From Ruminococcus sp. (GTDB taxonomy: Bacteria; Bacillota; Clostridia; Oscillospirales; Ruminococcaceae): a stretch of 64,000 nt of DNA. Below the pieces are notes generated by a model. That model had not been told where the DNA came from, ran no database searches, and saw only the letters and a program-made list of their open reading frames with translations. The position numbers and the translations under genes were made by a program. Where the stretch lies: positions 1 to 64,000 of the forward strand of contig JAFXXD010000006.1 in NCBI GenBank assembly GCA_017542475.1, read 5' to 3'. This document shows positions 35,629 through 44,026 of the stretch, piece after piece (positions within the stretch are counted from its first letter, which is position 1; every line of letters starts with the position of its first letter).

Positions 35629-35657
35629 AGTATAACACACTCGGGAACAATTGTCAA
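35629..35657 (-). promoter_or_regulatory. Promoter of bioY
   Basis: TTGACA (35657-35652), 17-base spacer, TATACT (35634-35629). The -35 box is one arm of the operator. Confidence 0.85.
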
Positions 35658-35681
35658 CCCTTATTACATAACGGGTTGACA
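35652..35681. promoter_or_regulatory. BirA-like operator at the bioY promoter
   Basis: Perfect inverted repeat TGTCAACC-N14-GGTTGACA covering the -35 box. Known Firmicutes BirA sites are close to TTGTTAACC-N14/15-GGTTAACAA; this one has the same spacing with a T-to-C change in each arm. Location over the -35 fits repression. Confidence 0.78.
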
Positions 35682-35689
35682 TATATTTT

Positions 35690-38206
35690 TTATCTGACGA
35701 TACCACCGAATTTATAACCCGCGTCAGTAACGGCTTTTTTCAGCTGTTTTTCGTCCGCGGGAGCACTCACCTCCAGCACTACCGTCCCCTTTTCGTGGTC
35801 GGGAGCGGCACTCTCCACGAACGTGAGCTCCTCCAGCGCCGACCTCACTCGCGCCTCGCAGTGCTGACACATCATACCCTTGACCGCTATCGTCACGCGC
35901 TCGGAGCTGACCTCAGTGTCCGTGAGCGAAACGGCGGTTTTCAGCGGCTTATTGCGCTTGGAGCTGTGTATATCCACGAGGTTGAGGCGCAGCGCATTCG
36001 TCACCACGAAGAAGCTCGAAAGGCTCATCGCTGCGGCTCCGAACATCGGCTGGAGCTCCCACCCGAAGAGTTTAACGTAAGCTCCCGCCGCGAGAGGAAT
36101 ACCGATGACGTTGTAGAAAAACGCCCAGAACAGGTTCTGCCTGATATTGCGGAGGGTCGCGCGGCTGAGGCGTATCGCCGCAGGCACATCGCGGAGACTG
36201 CTCTTCATCAGCACCACGTCCGCCGCGTCAATGGCGACGTCCGTGCCCGCGCCTATCGCAATACCCATATCAGCGCGGGTCAGCGCGGGAGCATCGTTGA
36301 TACCGTCGCCGACCATCACCACCCTGCCCTGCTTCTGCAAGCCGCGGACAACGGCTTCCTTGCCGTCGGGGAGCACGCCCGCGATGACCTTATCAACGCC
36401 CGCCTGCCTGCCGACAGAACGCGCAGTCTTCTCGTTGTCGCCCGTCAGCATAACGACCTTTATGCCCATATTTTGCAGCTCGCGGACTGCCGCGGCGCTG
36501 TCGGACTTTATCACGTCCGCGACCGCGATCATACCGAGCAGCCTGCCGTCCGCCGCGAAAAGAAGCGGAGTTTTCCCCTGCTCTGCGAGCTCGTCAGCCG
36601 CGCGGGAGATGTCCTCGCCGATGTCGGCAAGCGAGCCTATATAGCTCAGACTTCCGCCCGTTACAGTTGCACCGTTTATCACGGCGCGAAGTCCGTTTCC
36701 CGCGAGAGCCTCGAATCCTGCCGCCTCATACGGCTCTGTGCCGCGCTCCTCCGCAAGTGCGACCACAGCCCTCGCAAGCGGATGCTCGCTCATTTTTTCA
36801 AGTGAATAAGCGGCGCGGAGAAGCTCCTCCTCCGACGTGCCCGTAGCCGTAATTATGTCCGTTACTTCGGGCTTTCCTTCGGTAATTGTACCCGTCTTGT
36901 CAAGGACAGCTATCTGCGCCCTGCCTGTCTCCTCGAGCGAGACCGCAGTCTTGAAAAGTATTCCTCCGCGGGCTCCGACGCCGTTACCGACCATTATCGC
37001 GACGGGCGTGGCAAGTCCGAGAGCGCAGGGACAGCTTATCACGAGCACCGATATTCCGCGGGCAAGCGCGTATCCCGCGCTCTGCCCGACGAGCAGCCAT
37101 ATTACCACGGTCACGAGCGCTATGGCTATGACCGCAGGCACGAACACTCCCGACACCCTGTCCGCAAGCTTTGCTATCGGAGCTTTTGTCGCCGCCGCGT
37201 CGCTTACCGTTTTGATTATCTGCGAAAGGGTCGTGTCCTCGCCGACGCGGGTCGCCTCACACCGTATAAAGCCCGACTGGTTGACCGTCGCCGCGCTGAC
37301 AGTGTCGCCCGCGGACTTGTCCACGGGTATGCTCTCACCCGTAAGCGAAGCCTCATTTACAGCGCTCGCACCGTCGATGACAACGCCGTCCACAGGTATG
37401 CTCTCACCCGGGCGGACAACGAAAATGTCGCCCTTGCGGACATCATCGGCGGGAATAGTTACCTCCGCGCCGTCCCTGATTACACAGGCAGTTTTAGGGG
37501 CAAGCTTGATAAGGGACTTCAGCGCATTCGTAGTCCTGCCCTTGGAGACAGATTCAAGCAGCTTTCCGACCGTGATGAGAGTCACTATCATACCCGCCGA
37601 CTCGAAGTAAAAGCTCATCATATCGCGCATAACGGCGTCCCCGTCGCCTCTTGCGGCATCTCCCGTCATATGGAAGAGCACATACACGCTCCACAGGAAG
37701 GATATCCCCGAGCCCATTGCCACGAGGGTGTCCATATTAGGGCTCCTGTGGAGCACCGCGCGTGTACCGCTGATGAAGAATTTCTGATTTATCACCATTA
37801 TCACCGCCGCGAGCAGAAGCTCCGCGAGGCCCATAGCTACGTGGTTTCCGTCGAAAAATGGCGGCAGCGGCGCTCCGAGCATCATATGCCCCATCGAGAT
37901 GTACATCAGCGGCAGCAGGAATACGAGCGAGGCGGCAAGTCTGCGGACGAGCACGGGCGTCTCCCTGTCCGCGAGAACATCTTTTTCGGGAGCAGACTTC
38001 GTCTCCGCCCCCTTGAGCGAGGCTCCGTAGCCCGCCTTTTCGACTGCGGCGATTATCTCAGCAGACGAGGCAGTACCCTCCACGCCCATCGAATTCGTGA
38101 GCAGACTGACCGAGCACGAGGTCACGCCCTCAATGCTCCCGACTGCCTTTTCCACGCGGGCACTGCACGCCGCACAGCTCATACCCGTAACGTTATATTG
38201 TTCCAT
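35690..38206 (-). CDS. copA: Copper-exporting P1B-type ATPase
   Basis: Exports Cu(I) across the cytoplasmic membrane. 838 residues. N-terminal heavy-metal domain with [13 protein letters not shown] (C11, C14); eight predicted membrane helices; [10 protein letters not shown]; the transmembrane metal site [11 protein letters not shown] near residue 392; phosphorylation site [12 protein letters not shown] near 434; and [10 protein letters not shown] near 645. Unusually, a second heavy-metal domain ([11 protein letters not shown] near 779) forms the C-terminus instead of standing as a separate CopZ chaperone. ATG at 38206 follows AAAGGAG; the frame is open further upstream only through a repeat. 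No copper regulator is adjacent. Confidence 0.93.
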   Translation of the reverse strand: MEQYNVTGMSCAACSARVEKAVGSIEGVTSCSVSLLTNSMGVEGTASSAEIIAAVEKAGYGASLKGAETKSAPEKDVLADRETPVLVRRLAASLVFLLPLMYISMGHMMLGAPLPPFFDGNHVAMGLAELLLAAVIMVINQKFFISGTRAVLHRSPNMDTLVAMGSGISFLWSVYVLFHMTGDAARGDGDAVMRDMMSFYFESAGMIVTLITVGKLLESVSKGRTTNALKSLIKLAPKTACVIRDGAEVTIPADDVRKGDIFVVRPGESIPVDGVVIDGASAVNEASLTGESIPVDKSAGDTVSAATVNQSGFIRCEATRVGEDTTLSQIIKTVSDAAATKAPIAKLADRVSGVFVPAVIAIALVTVVIWLLVGQSAGYALARGISVLVISCPCALGLATPVAIMVGNGVGARGGILFKTAVSLEETGRAQIAVLDKTGTITEGKPEVTDIITATGTSEEELLRAAYSLEKMSEHPLARAVVALAEERGTEPYEAAGFEALAGNGLRAVINGATVTGGSLSYIGSLADIGEDISRAADELAEQGKTPLLFAADGRLLGMIAVADVIKSDSAAAVRELQNMGIKVVMLTGDNEKTARSVGRQAGVDKVIAGVLPDGKEAVVRGLQKQGRVVMVGDGINDAPALTRADMGIAIGAGTDVAIDAADVVLMKSSLRDVPAAIRLSRATLRNIRQNLFWAFFYNVIGIPLAAGAYVKLFGWELQPMFGAAAMSLSSFFVVTNALRLNLVDIHSSKRNKPLKTAVSLTDTEVSSERVTIAVKGMMCQHCEARVRSALEELTFVESAAPDHEKGTVVLEVSAPADEKQLKKAVTDAGYKFGGIVR

Positions 38207-38237
38207 AGGAATGCTCCTTTTGTTAGCTTTTGCAAAT

Positions 38238-38266
38238 ATTATATCACAATCGTCAGAAATTATCAA
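38238..38266 (-). promoter_or_regulatory. Promoter of copA
   Basis: TTGATA (38266-38261), 17-base spacer, TATAAT (38243-38238). Confidence 0.75.
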
Positions 38267-38282
38267 GGGGGAGAATTCAGAT

Positions 38283-38409
38283 GTAGGGGACACAGCCCTC
38301 TGCGTCCCGCGCCTAACAAAATTATTTGCGGCTACATAATGTAGGGGACGGCGTCCTCGACGTCCCACATTTCCGACAAAACACGGACGTCGGAACGCCG
38401 TCCCCTACA
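38283..38409. repeat. GTAGGGG-family palindromic repeats between copA and the P-type ATPase gene
   Basis: Contains GTAGGGGACAC...GCGTCCC (38283-38309) and a larger unit whose ends, GTAGGGGACGGCGT at 38341-38354 and ACGCCGTCCCCTAC at 38395-38408, are a perfect 14-bp inverted repeat. No gene is present between the two divergent promoters. Confidence 0.8.
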
Positions 38410-38431
38410 TTCTGAGTTCTTCAAAGTACAC

Positions 38432-38460
38432 TTGCTAATTATAAAAAAACGTGATATAAT
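38432..38460 (+). promoter_or_regulatory. Promoter of the second P-type ATPase gene
   Basis: TTGCTA and TATAAT with a 17-base spacer, 45 bases before the TTG start. Confidence 0.72.
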
Positions 38461-38505
38461 AAGAATCGACACATTACGACTTTTTACGAAAGGAGAGCGC
38501 GGACA

Positions 38506-40893
38506 TTGAGCACTCCCAAGAACCACCGCCCGCCCGAGCCGCCGACGCGCATATTCGCCGAGCCCGACAAGGGTCTGACCGCCGAGCAGGTAAAGCTCCG
38601 CACCGATACGGGCTATGACAACACTCCCGCGAACCCGCCGTCGAAATCCGTCGGCGACATCATCGCGGACAACGTTTTCACCTACTTCAACCTGATATTC
38701 CTTATCCTCGCGGGACTGATCATCTACTCGGGTAACTACCGCGACCTCTCATTTATGCCGATAATCATCGCAAACACCCTCATCGGTATCGTGCAGGAGC
38801 TCCGCTCGAAGCGCGTGCTGGACAAGCTCTCGGTGATGAACGCTCCCGTGACCGCTGTCATTCGCGACGGCAGGGAGCAGAGCGTCCCCTCTCACGATGT
38901 TGTGCTCGACGACATCGCGATATTCCGTGCGGGCAACCAGATAAGCGCGGACGCCGTTATCCTCGACGGAAATGTCTCCGTGAACGAGGCTCTGCTGACT
39001 GGCGAATCCGACGAGATAAACAAGTCTGCGGGCGATACGCTGATGTCGGGAAGCTTCATCGTGTCGGGCTCGTGCAGAGCGCGGCTCGAACGCGTGGGCA
39101 TTGACTCCTACATCTCGCAGCTCACAATGCAGGCGAAAAAATCGCGCAAGGGCGAGCAGTCCGAGATGATACGCTCTCTGAACCGCATCGTCAAATTCGC
39201 GGGCATAATCATAATCCCGATAGGCTTCGCTCTCTTCTATCAGCAGCACTTCCTCGAGCACCGCGACGTCAGCAGCAGCATACAGGCAATGGTCGCGGCT
39301 GTCATCGGTATGATACCCGAGGGACTATTCCTCCTCGCGAGCACTACCCTCGCGATAAGTGCGATGAGGCTCGCTATGAGCAAGGTGCTCGTCCACGATA
39401 TGAAGTGCATCGAGACACTCGCGCGAGTTGACGTCCTCTGCGTTGACAAGACGGGCACTATCACCGAGGGCAATATGAGCGTCAGCTCCGTTATCCCCAT
39501 TGGCGATGACTGCGCAGTGGACAGGCTGACGGCTCTTGTCAGCGACTTCGCGGCGGCGCAGTCTGCGGACAACACCACAATGCTTGCAATAAAGAACCAC
39601 TTCAACACGCCGACGGGTCAGCCGATAAAGTCATTCACGGGCTTCTCTTCCGAATTCAAATACAGCAGCACAGTCCTCGAAAGCGGCACCTACGTCCTCG
39701 GAGCTCCCGACTTCGTGCTCGGAGACAGTCTTGCGCAGTACAGCGAGACTATCAACTCCAACAGCAGCAAGGGCTACCGCGTGCTCGTATTCGGCAGTTA
39801 TGACTGCATCCCCGACGGAAAGGCTCTCAGCGGAGCGATAAAGCCGATATGCTTCATTCTCCTGTCAAACCCGATACGCGCGAATGCTCCCGATACGTTC
39901 CGCTTCTTCGCAGAACAGGGCGTTGAGATAAAGGTCATATCGGGCGACAACCCGATGACCGTCTCCGAGATAGCCAAGCAGGCGGGTATAGCCAATGCGG
40001 GCAGCTACATCGACGCGACCACCCTCCAGACCGAGGAGGCAATCAAGAGCTCCGTACTGCACTACACTGTCTTCGGACGCGTCACCCCCGAGCAGAAGCG
40101 TATGTTCATACGTGCGCTGAAAGAAGCGGGACGCACCGTCGCGATGACAGGCGACGGCGTAAACGACGTACTCGCGCTCAAGGACGCGGACTGTTCGGTG
40201 GCTATGGCTTCGGGAAGCGAGGCGGCGGCGCAGGCTTCACAGCTCGTACTGCTCGAATCCGACTTCGCGAAAATGCCCGACGTAGTTATGGAGGGGCGCA
40301 AGGTCGTCAACAACCTCGAGCGCTCGGGAAGCCTCTTCCTCGTCAAGAACATATTCTCGCTGATAATGTCCACGATGGCGATATTCCTCAGCATAACCTA
40401 CCCGCTAAAGCCCGCGCAGATATCGCTGATAAGCGTGTTCACGATAGGACTTCCCGGTCTGTGCCTGTCGCAGATACCGAACCGCGACCTCATCAAGGGC
40501 AAGTTTATGACGAATATACTGCTGAAAGCTCTCCCCGCGGGCATCACGGACGCTATCATCGTCGCGGCAATGATATTCTTCGGCAACATCTTCAAGTCCC
40601 ATCAGGAGGACATCTCCACCGCCTCGACGATACTGATGAGCGTGGTCGGACTGATGATACTCCTGCGCATCTCGAAGCCGATGAATGCGCTCAAATGGGC
40701 GATATGGGGAATGTGCGGCATACTGCTCGCACTGAGTATGCTCTTCCTCAGCAAGTTCTTCGGAATCAGCGGAATGTCGGTGCAGTGCATACTGCTGTGC
40801 GTGAACTTCTCGATAATCGCCGAGCCCATGCTCCGCTACCTGACAATGCTGATCGACGGCATACGCAAGCTGTTCACTCATAACGGAACATAA
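38506..40893 (+). CDS. P-type cation-transporting ATPase (Exp7/CaxP-like)
   Basis: P-type ATPase of 795 residues without heavy-metal domains. LLTGESDEINK near residue 165, phosphorylation site [12 protein letters not shown] near 313, the nucleotide domain, and MTGDGVNDVLALKDADCSVAMASG near 545 (quoted only as landmarks) define the family. The second large membrane loop has AAVIGMIPEGLFLLASTTLA, as in P2-type pumps of the streptococcal Exp7/CaxP group, which export Ca2+ or Mn2+; the ion here is unproven. Translation starts at TTG 38506, nine bases after AAAGGAGAG; no ATG is suitably placed. The N-terminus is Pro-rich. It is divergent from copA. Confidence 0.88.
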   Translation: MSTPKNHRPPEPPTRIFAEPDKGLTAEQVKLRTDTGYDNTPANPPSKSVGDIIADNVFTYFNLIFLILAGLIIYSGNYRDLSFMPIIIANTLIGIVQELRSKRVLDKLSVMNAPVTAVIRDGREQSVPSHDVVLDDIAIFRAGNQISADAVILDGNVSVNEALLTGESDEINKSAGDTLMSGSFIVSGSCRARLERVGIDSYISQLTMQAKKSRKGEQSEMIRSLNRIVKFAGIIIIPIGFALFYQQHFLEHRDVSSSIQAMVAAVIGMIPEGLFLLASTTLAISAMRLAMSKVLVHDMKCIETLARVDVLCVDKTGTITEGNMSVSSVIPIGDDCAVDRLTALVSDFAAAQSADNTTMLAIKNHFNTPTGQPIKSFTGFSSEFKYSSTVLESGTYVLGAPDFVLGDSLAQYSETINSNSSKGYRVLVFGSYDCIPDGKALSGAIKPICFILLSNPIRANAPDTFRFFAEQGVEIKVISGDNPMTVSEIAKQAGIANAGSYIDATTLQTEEAIKSSVLHYTVFGRVTPEQKRMFIRALKEAGRTVAMTGDGVNDVLALKDADCSVAMASGSEAAAQASQLVLLESDFAKMPDVVMEGRKVVNNLERSGSLFLVKNIFSLIMSTMAIFLSITYPLKPAQISLISVFTIGLPGLCLSQIPNRDLIKGKFMTNILLKALPAGITDAIIVAAMIFFGNIFKSHQEDISTASTILMSVVGLMILLRISKPMNALKWAIWGMCGILLALSMLFLSKFFGISGMSVQCILLCVNFSIIAEPMLRYLTMLIDGIRKLFTHNGT

Positions 40894-40895
40894 CG

Positions 40896-40926
40896 AAAAG
40901 CGCAAGGGTTAACCTTGCGCTTTTTT
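40896..40926. terminator. Bidirectional terminator between the ATPase gene and the sensor kinase gene
   Basis: 12-bp stem AAAAGCGCAAGG/CCTTGCGCTTTT with a 5-base loop and a T-run. Confidence 0.92.
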
Positions 40927-42241
40927 ATTCATCTGACAGACCGTCCAGCGATACGGCAGCTGTTGCAATAGCCGTACCATTGTTGTACCGCAGCGTAAAC
41001 TCGCCATTGTACTTCTCGCAGGTTTTTTCAAGTATCCTCAGACCGTAGCCGTGTCCCTCAATTGTATCGGGCTCACCGAGCTCCATACCCTCGGCATAGG
41101 GATTCTCGCAGCGGACAATGAAGAATCCGCTCTTCGCTCTGCTTTTGAGCCTGATATACCTGTCCGTACCGTCGGGGAGCTTCCGGCAGCAATGGACGGC
41201 GTTATCGAACATATTCACGATTATGGAGCACAGCTCATACTTATCGAGCGGGAGCTCCTCGCAGTCGCGGAGGTCTATCTCGGTATCTATCGCCGCCATA
41301 GCCTCGTCCTCCAGCTTTATCGTCAGCACGGAGTTGACGGTGTTGCTCGCACAGTAGTTCACCGCGCGTATCTCGTCGAGCTTTTTGCGGATATCTCCCA
41401 GAACAGAGACCATCTCGTCGGTACCGTCCGAGGAGAGAAAGCTCTCGGCTTTTTCGAGCTGACTGCACAGGTGGCTCTGCAGCGAGGATATCGCCTTGTA
41501 CTTGTTCTGTGCGAGCTCATAGTATCTCTTGTTGCTCTCAGCCTCTATCGCGGCATTTTCGAGCTCTGTCTCGGTGCGGATAAGGTCGAGCGCGTTTTTC
41601 GAGTTGAAGTACTGGAGGTATATCATAATGATGAGCAGAAGCTGGAATATCAGCTGAGTCCAAAGCATTCTGTAGGTTATGTGCATCCTGTTGACGGAGA
41701 AGAATGCAATAATGAACACGGTATGCAGCAGAGTGAACGACAGCATCTGCCACATACCCTTCATATGTGCGATACTGTTTTTCTTTCTTTTCGCGATGAT
41801 ACACACCAGTACCGTGATGGGGAGCATAATGTCCACGATGATGAGCTTTCCGCACAGCAGCACGCTGTTGACGAAGTTCTGCGAATAGTAATCGCTCGGC
41901 GGCATATTGAAGGCATAGCTTGTGAGAGCTATGGTCAGCGGCTCGGCAATTATCGCCACGAAAGTGAAATAGACGGCACATCTGAGCTTCTGCCATATGG
42001 TATCGTCGAAGAAGAAGAGCGCAAAGATGAAGGTCGCAAACTTCGCTGTTGTCTGGAGTATCTCCTCTACCGCATTCGTCTCGAACAGCAGAAAGAGCCT
42101 GTGCACGATATAGAACAGCGAGGTCCACGTAAAACTGATGAAGAAGAAGCCGCGCTTCGGGTGACCGAGCTCGAAGAAGATGAACGTGCCAATTGAGAGC
42201 TGGAGGTAGAGGTTGATGAAATAGATAAGCTGGTCGTTCAT
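40925..42241 (-). CDS. GHKL sensor protein B: ATPase domain present, phosphoacceptor His missing
   Basis: AgrC-like membrane protein of 438 residues. Six or seven helices occupy residues 1-215, followed by a coiled coil and a C-terminal HATPase_c_5 domain (residues about 325-430). The ATP-binding N box is SIIVNMFDNAVHCC and the G box EGHGYGLRILEKTC, both intact. In relatives the dimerisation helix reads KIRHDMKNHL; here the matching stretch is SSLQSHLCSQL, with Ser where the phosphorylated His should be. It therefore may not phosphorylate itself in the normal way. ATG at 42241 overlaps the stop of the regulator as ATGA. Sensor protein A of the same locus has the opposite defect, so a heterodimer is a natural idea. 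Confidence 0.85.
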   Translation of the reverse strand: MNDQLIYFINLYLQLSIGTFIFFELGHPKRGFFFISFTWTSLFYIVHRLFLLFETNAVEEILQTTAKFATFIFALFFFDDTIWQKLRCAVYFTFVAIIAEPLTIALTSYAFNMPPSDYYSQNFVNSVLLCGKLIIVDIMLPITVLVCIIAKRKKNSIAHMKGMWQMLSFTLLHTVFIIAFFSVNRMHITYRMLWTQLIFQLLLIIMIYLQYFNSKNALDLIRTETELENAAIEAESNKRYYELAQNKYKAISSLQSHLCSQLEKAESFLSSDGTDEMVSVLGDIRKKLDEIRAVNYCASNTVNSVLTIKLEDEAMAAIDTEIDLRDCEELPLDKYELCSIIVNMFDNAVHCCRKLPDGTDRYIRLKSRAKSGFFIVRCENPYAEGMELGEPDTIEGHGYGLRILEKTCEKYNGEFTLRYNNGTAIATAAVSLDGLSDE

Positions 42242-42945
42242 ATCTCGTCCCCCAGAAAGTCTATATATCGCTGTTTTGAATCCTTGTAGCGGCTCTGGCT
42301 TATCGGCAGCTCCGTGCCGCATTTCAGCGTTACGGAGAATCGCCGCAGAGTCAGCACCTGCTTCATATTGATGTATATGCTCTGGTGGCAGTGGAGAAAT
42401 GAATCGGGCAGCTGGTCCTGTATATCAGAGAGCGAGATACCGTAGTATTCGCCTATGCACTTCCCTCCGAGGTCGAACACCGCCAGCCTGCGTCTTATGC
42501 TTTCAAGGTATGATACATTTCCGAGCGGCAGCGCTATCATCTTTCCGCCCGAGCTTATTTTCAGAGTACCGCCGCTCTGCTGCTTGAACTCGATTATCTG
42601 CATCACCCGTCTCACCTTTTCAAGTGTGAACGGCTTGAGCAGGAAGGCAGCAGGACTTGTTTCAAAGATGTCCTCGCAGTACTTGATATGAGCCGTTATG
42701 TAGACGAGGCTTATATCGGGAAATCTCTCCTGCAGACTGTCTGCGAAGGAAATGCCGTTCTTATCGTTTTCAAGCTCTATATCGAGGAAGACTGTCGTAA
42801 AGCTCTCACTCGCGAGCAGCTGCTTTGCCTCGTCGGAGGTAACGGCGATCCTCACATCTGCCGAGCAGCCCTCGAGCTGACCTATCAGCTCCTTCAGCAT
42901 CTCGCAGTGAGCTCTGCTATCGTCATATATCAGTATTCTCTGCAT
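42238..42945 (-). CDS. LytTR-family response regulator
   Basis: Response regulator of 235 residues in the AgrA/LytR class. The receiver domain (residues 1-120) has the acidic pair YDD at 7-9, phosphorylation site D55 in FLDIEL, T84 and K104 in LLKPF. The LytTR DNA-binding domain fills about 128-232 (VSYLESIRRRLAVFDL, FLHCHQSIYINMKQV). LytTR proteins bind paired direct repeats one or two helical turns apart, and such a pair lies upstream of the cohesin operon. ATG at 42945 follows GGAAGGAGG; it overlaps the end of sensor A by 23 bases and is coupled to sensor B by ATGA, so the three proteins are made together. Confidence 0.92.
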   Translation of the reverse strand: MQRILIYDDSRAHCEMLKELIGQLEGCSADVRIAVTSDEAKQLLASESFTTVFLDIELENDKNGISFADSLQERFPDISLVYITAHIKYCEDIFETSPAAFLLKPFTLEKVRRVMQIIEFKQQSGGTLKISSGGKMIALPLGNVSYLESIRRRLAVFDLGGKCIGEYYGISLSDIQDQLPDSFLHCHQSIYINMKQVLTLRRFSVTLKCGTELPISQSRYKDSKQRYIDFLGDEI

Positions 42946-43864
42946 TGCTGCCTCCTTCCGCCTCGGCTTCGGCTGTAGCGGGAACACTTATGGCATATGT
43001 CCTGCGCTTTATCTCATCGAGGAGCTCACGTGCGTCAGCCCTTCCCTCTGGCTGTCTCGCGAGAGCCTCGACCGCCGTCAGGTGATTGACGAGGTCGTGA
43101 CGTATCATAGATATCTCCGTATACTTTTCCTCTGCCGCTTTATAGTAGTCGAACTCGCGCCCGCGGTTCCTCTGTATCAGCTCAAGTCTCTGCTTGACTT
43201 TCTCGAGCTGCCTTGTCTTTCGTCCGCTGTAGAAGCGGTGGAACATCATAAATATGAGCAGAGTCTGCATACCGAACTGTATGAGATTATTCACGTCGCC
43301 GAGAGGATTCGCGTCATCGGCATAATACAGATAGAGGTATATCATATGTATGATGTCGAAGCTCAGCACAATGAGTACGTCACGGACGTAGTATTCCTCC
43401 TTTATCGTGCGGTATTTCAGCATCAGGAAGAAGACAAAGGACACGAGCAGTATCACGTCTACGGCATATATCCTCCCGACAGCGACGATGTAATTCTCGT
43501 TCTGGAAGATGTAGAAATCCGTGACGGGTATCCTGAATATAAGGCACAGTATGCCGACAGTCATAAGCTCCGCAGCACCGCAGAGTATGACAAATGCACC
43601 CGCCGTACAGAATCGCTTGAAGACAGAGCCTTCAAAGAAGAGCAGTATCACCGTCTGATACAGTATACACAGCACCATCTGCACAGATGAAGGCGGTGCG
43701 TGCTCGCCAAGCAGATGGAACAGCACAAACGACGCCGAGTACATCGCTATCCACACTCCGCACGGTATGAAGAAGCGTGTTTTCAGCTTTATCAGCTGTG
43801 AGTACAGGAATATACCGATTATAGCCTGATCCGTCAGAGTCAGGAAATATATCACATAGTTCAT
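42923..43864 (-). CDS. GHKL-type sensor protein A: phosphoacceptor His present, ATPase domain absent
   Basis: Membrane protein of 313 residues with six or seven helices (residues about 5-215), then a coiled coil and the canonical AgrC-type dimerisation motif EISMIRHDLVNHLTAVEAL with His256. It ends only 57 residues later (EAEAEGGSNAENTDI) without any HATPase domain. The end is not a frameshift: the DNA beyond it encodes the response regulator from a good start, with 23 bases of overlap. The layout thus looks stable, not decayed. It is the first gene of a three-gene operon with a consensus-like promoter. See sensor B for the complementary half. Confidence 0.85.
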   Translation of the reverse strand: MNYVIYFLTLTDQAIIGIFLYSQLIKLKTRFFIPCGVWIAMYSASFVLFHLLGEHAPPSSVQMVLCILYQTVILLFFEGSVFKRFCTAGAFVILCGAAELMTVGILCLIFRIPVTDFYIFQNENYIVAVGRIYAVDVILLVSFVFFLMLKYRTIKEEYYVRDVLIVLSFDIIHMIYLYLYYADDANPLGDVNNLIQFGMQTLLIFMMFHRFYSGRKTRQLEKVKQRLELIQRNRGREFDYYKAAEEKYTEISMIRHDLVNHLTAVEALARQPEGRADARELLDEIKRRTYAISVPATAEAEAEGGSNAENTDI

Positions 43865-43902
43865 TTGAACACCTCAGATAATTGTTTCCGAATCATACAT
43901 AC

Positions 43903-43931
43903 ATTATATCATTTTTTCCGCTTTGTTTCAA
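43903..43931 (-). promoter_or_regulatory. Promoter of the two-component operon
   Basis: TTGAAA (43931-43926), 17-base spacer, TATAAT (43908-43903), about 40 bases before the sensor A start. Confidence 0.78.
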
Positions 43932-43956
43932 CCCCAAACAGCAGGCTGAATACCGT

Positions 43957-43990
43957 AAAAGTCGGCTTCGGATAACCGAAGCCGACTTTT
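43957..43990. terminator. Terminator of the cohesin-scaffoldin operon
   Basis: 15-bp perfect stem AAAAGTCGGCTTCGG/CCGAAGCCGACTTTT with a 4-base loop, 37 bases beyond the stop of the 1,735-residue protein. Confidence 0.9.
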
Positions 43991-44026
43991 TACATACTGT
44001 CGGAAATGCCGCTTAAGCTAAAGCAG

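Noticed and set aside
42923..42945. Frameshift in sensor A that hides an ATPase domain
   Set aside because: The downstream DNA in every frame is the response regulator, which has its own ribosome site; no ATPase sequence follows.
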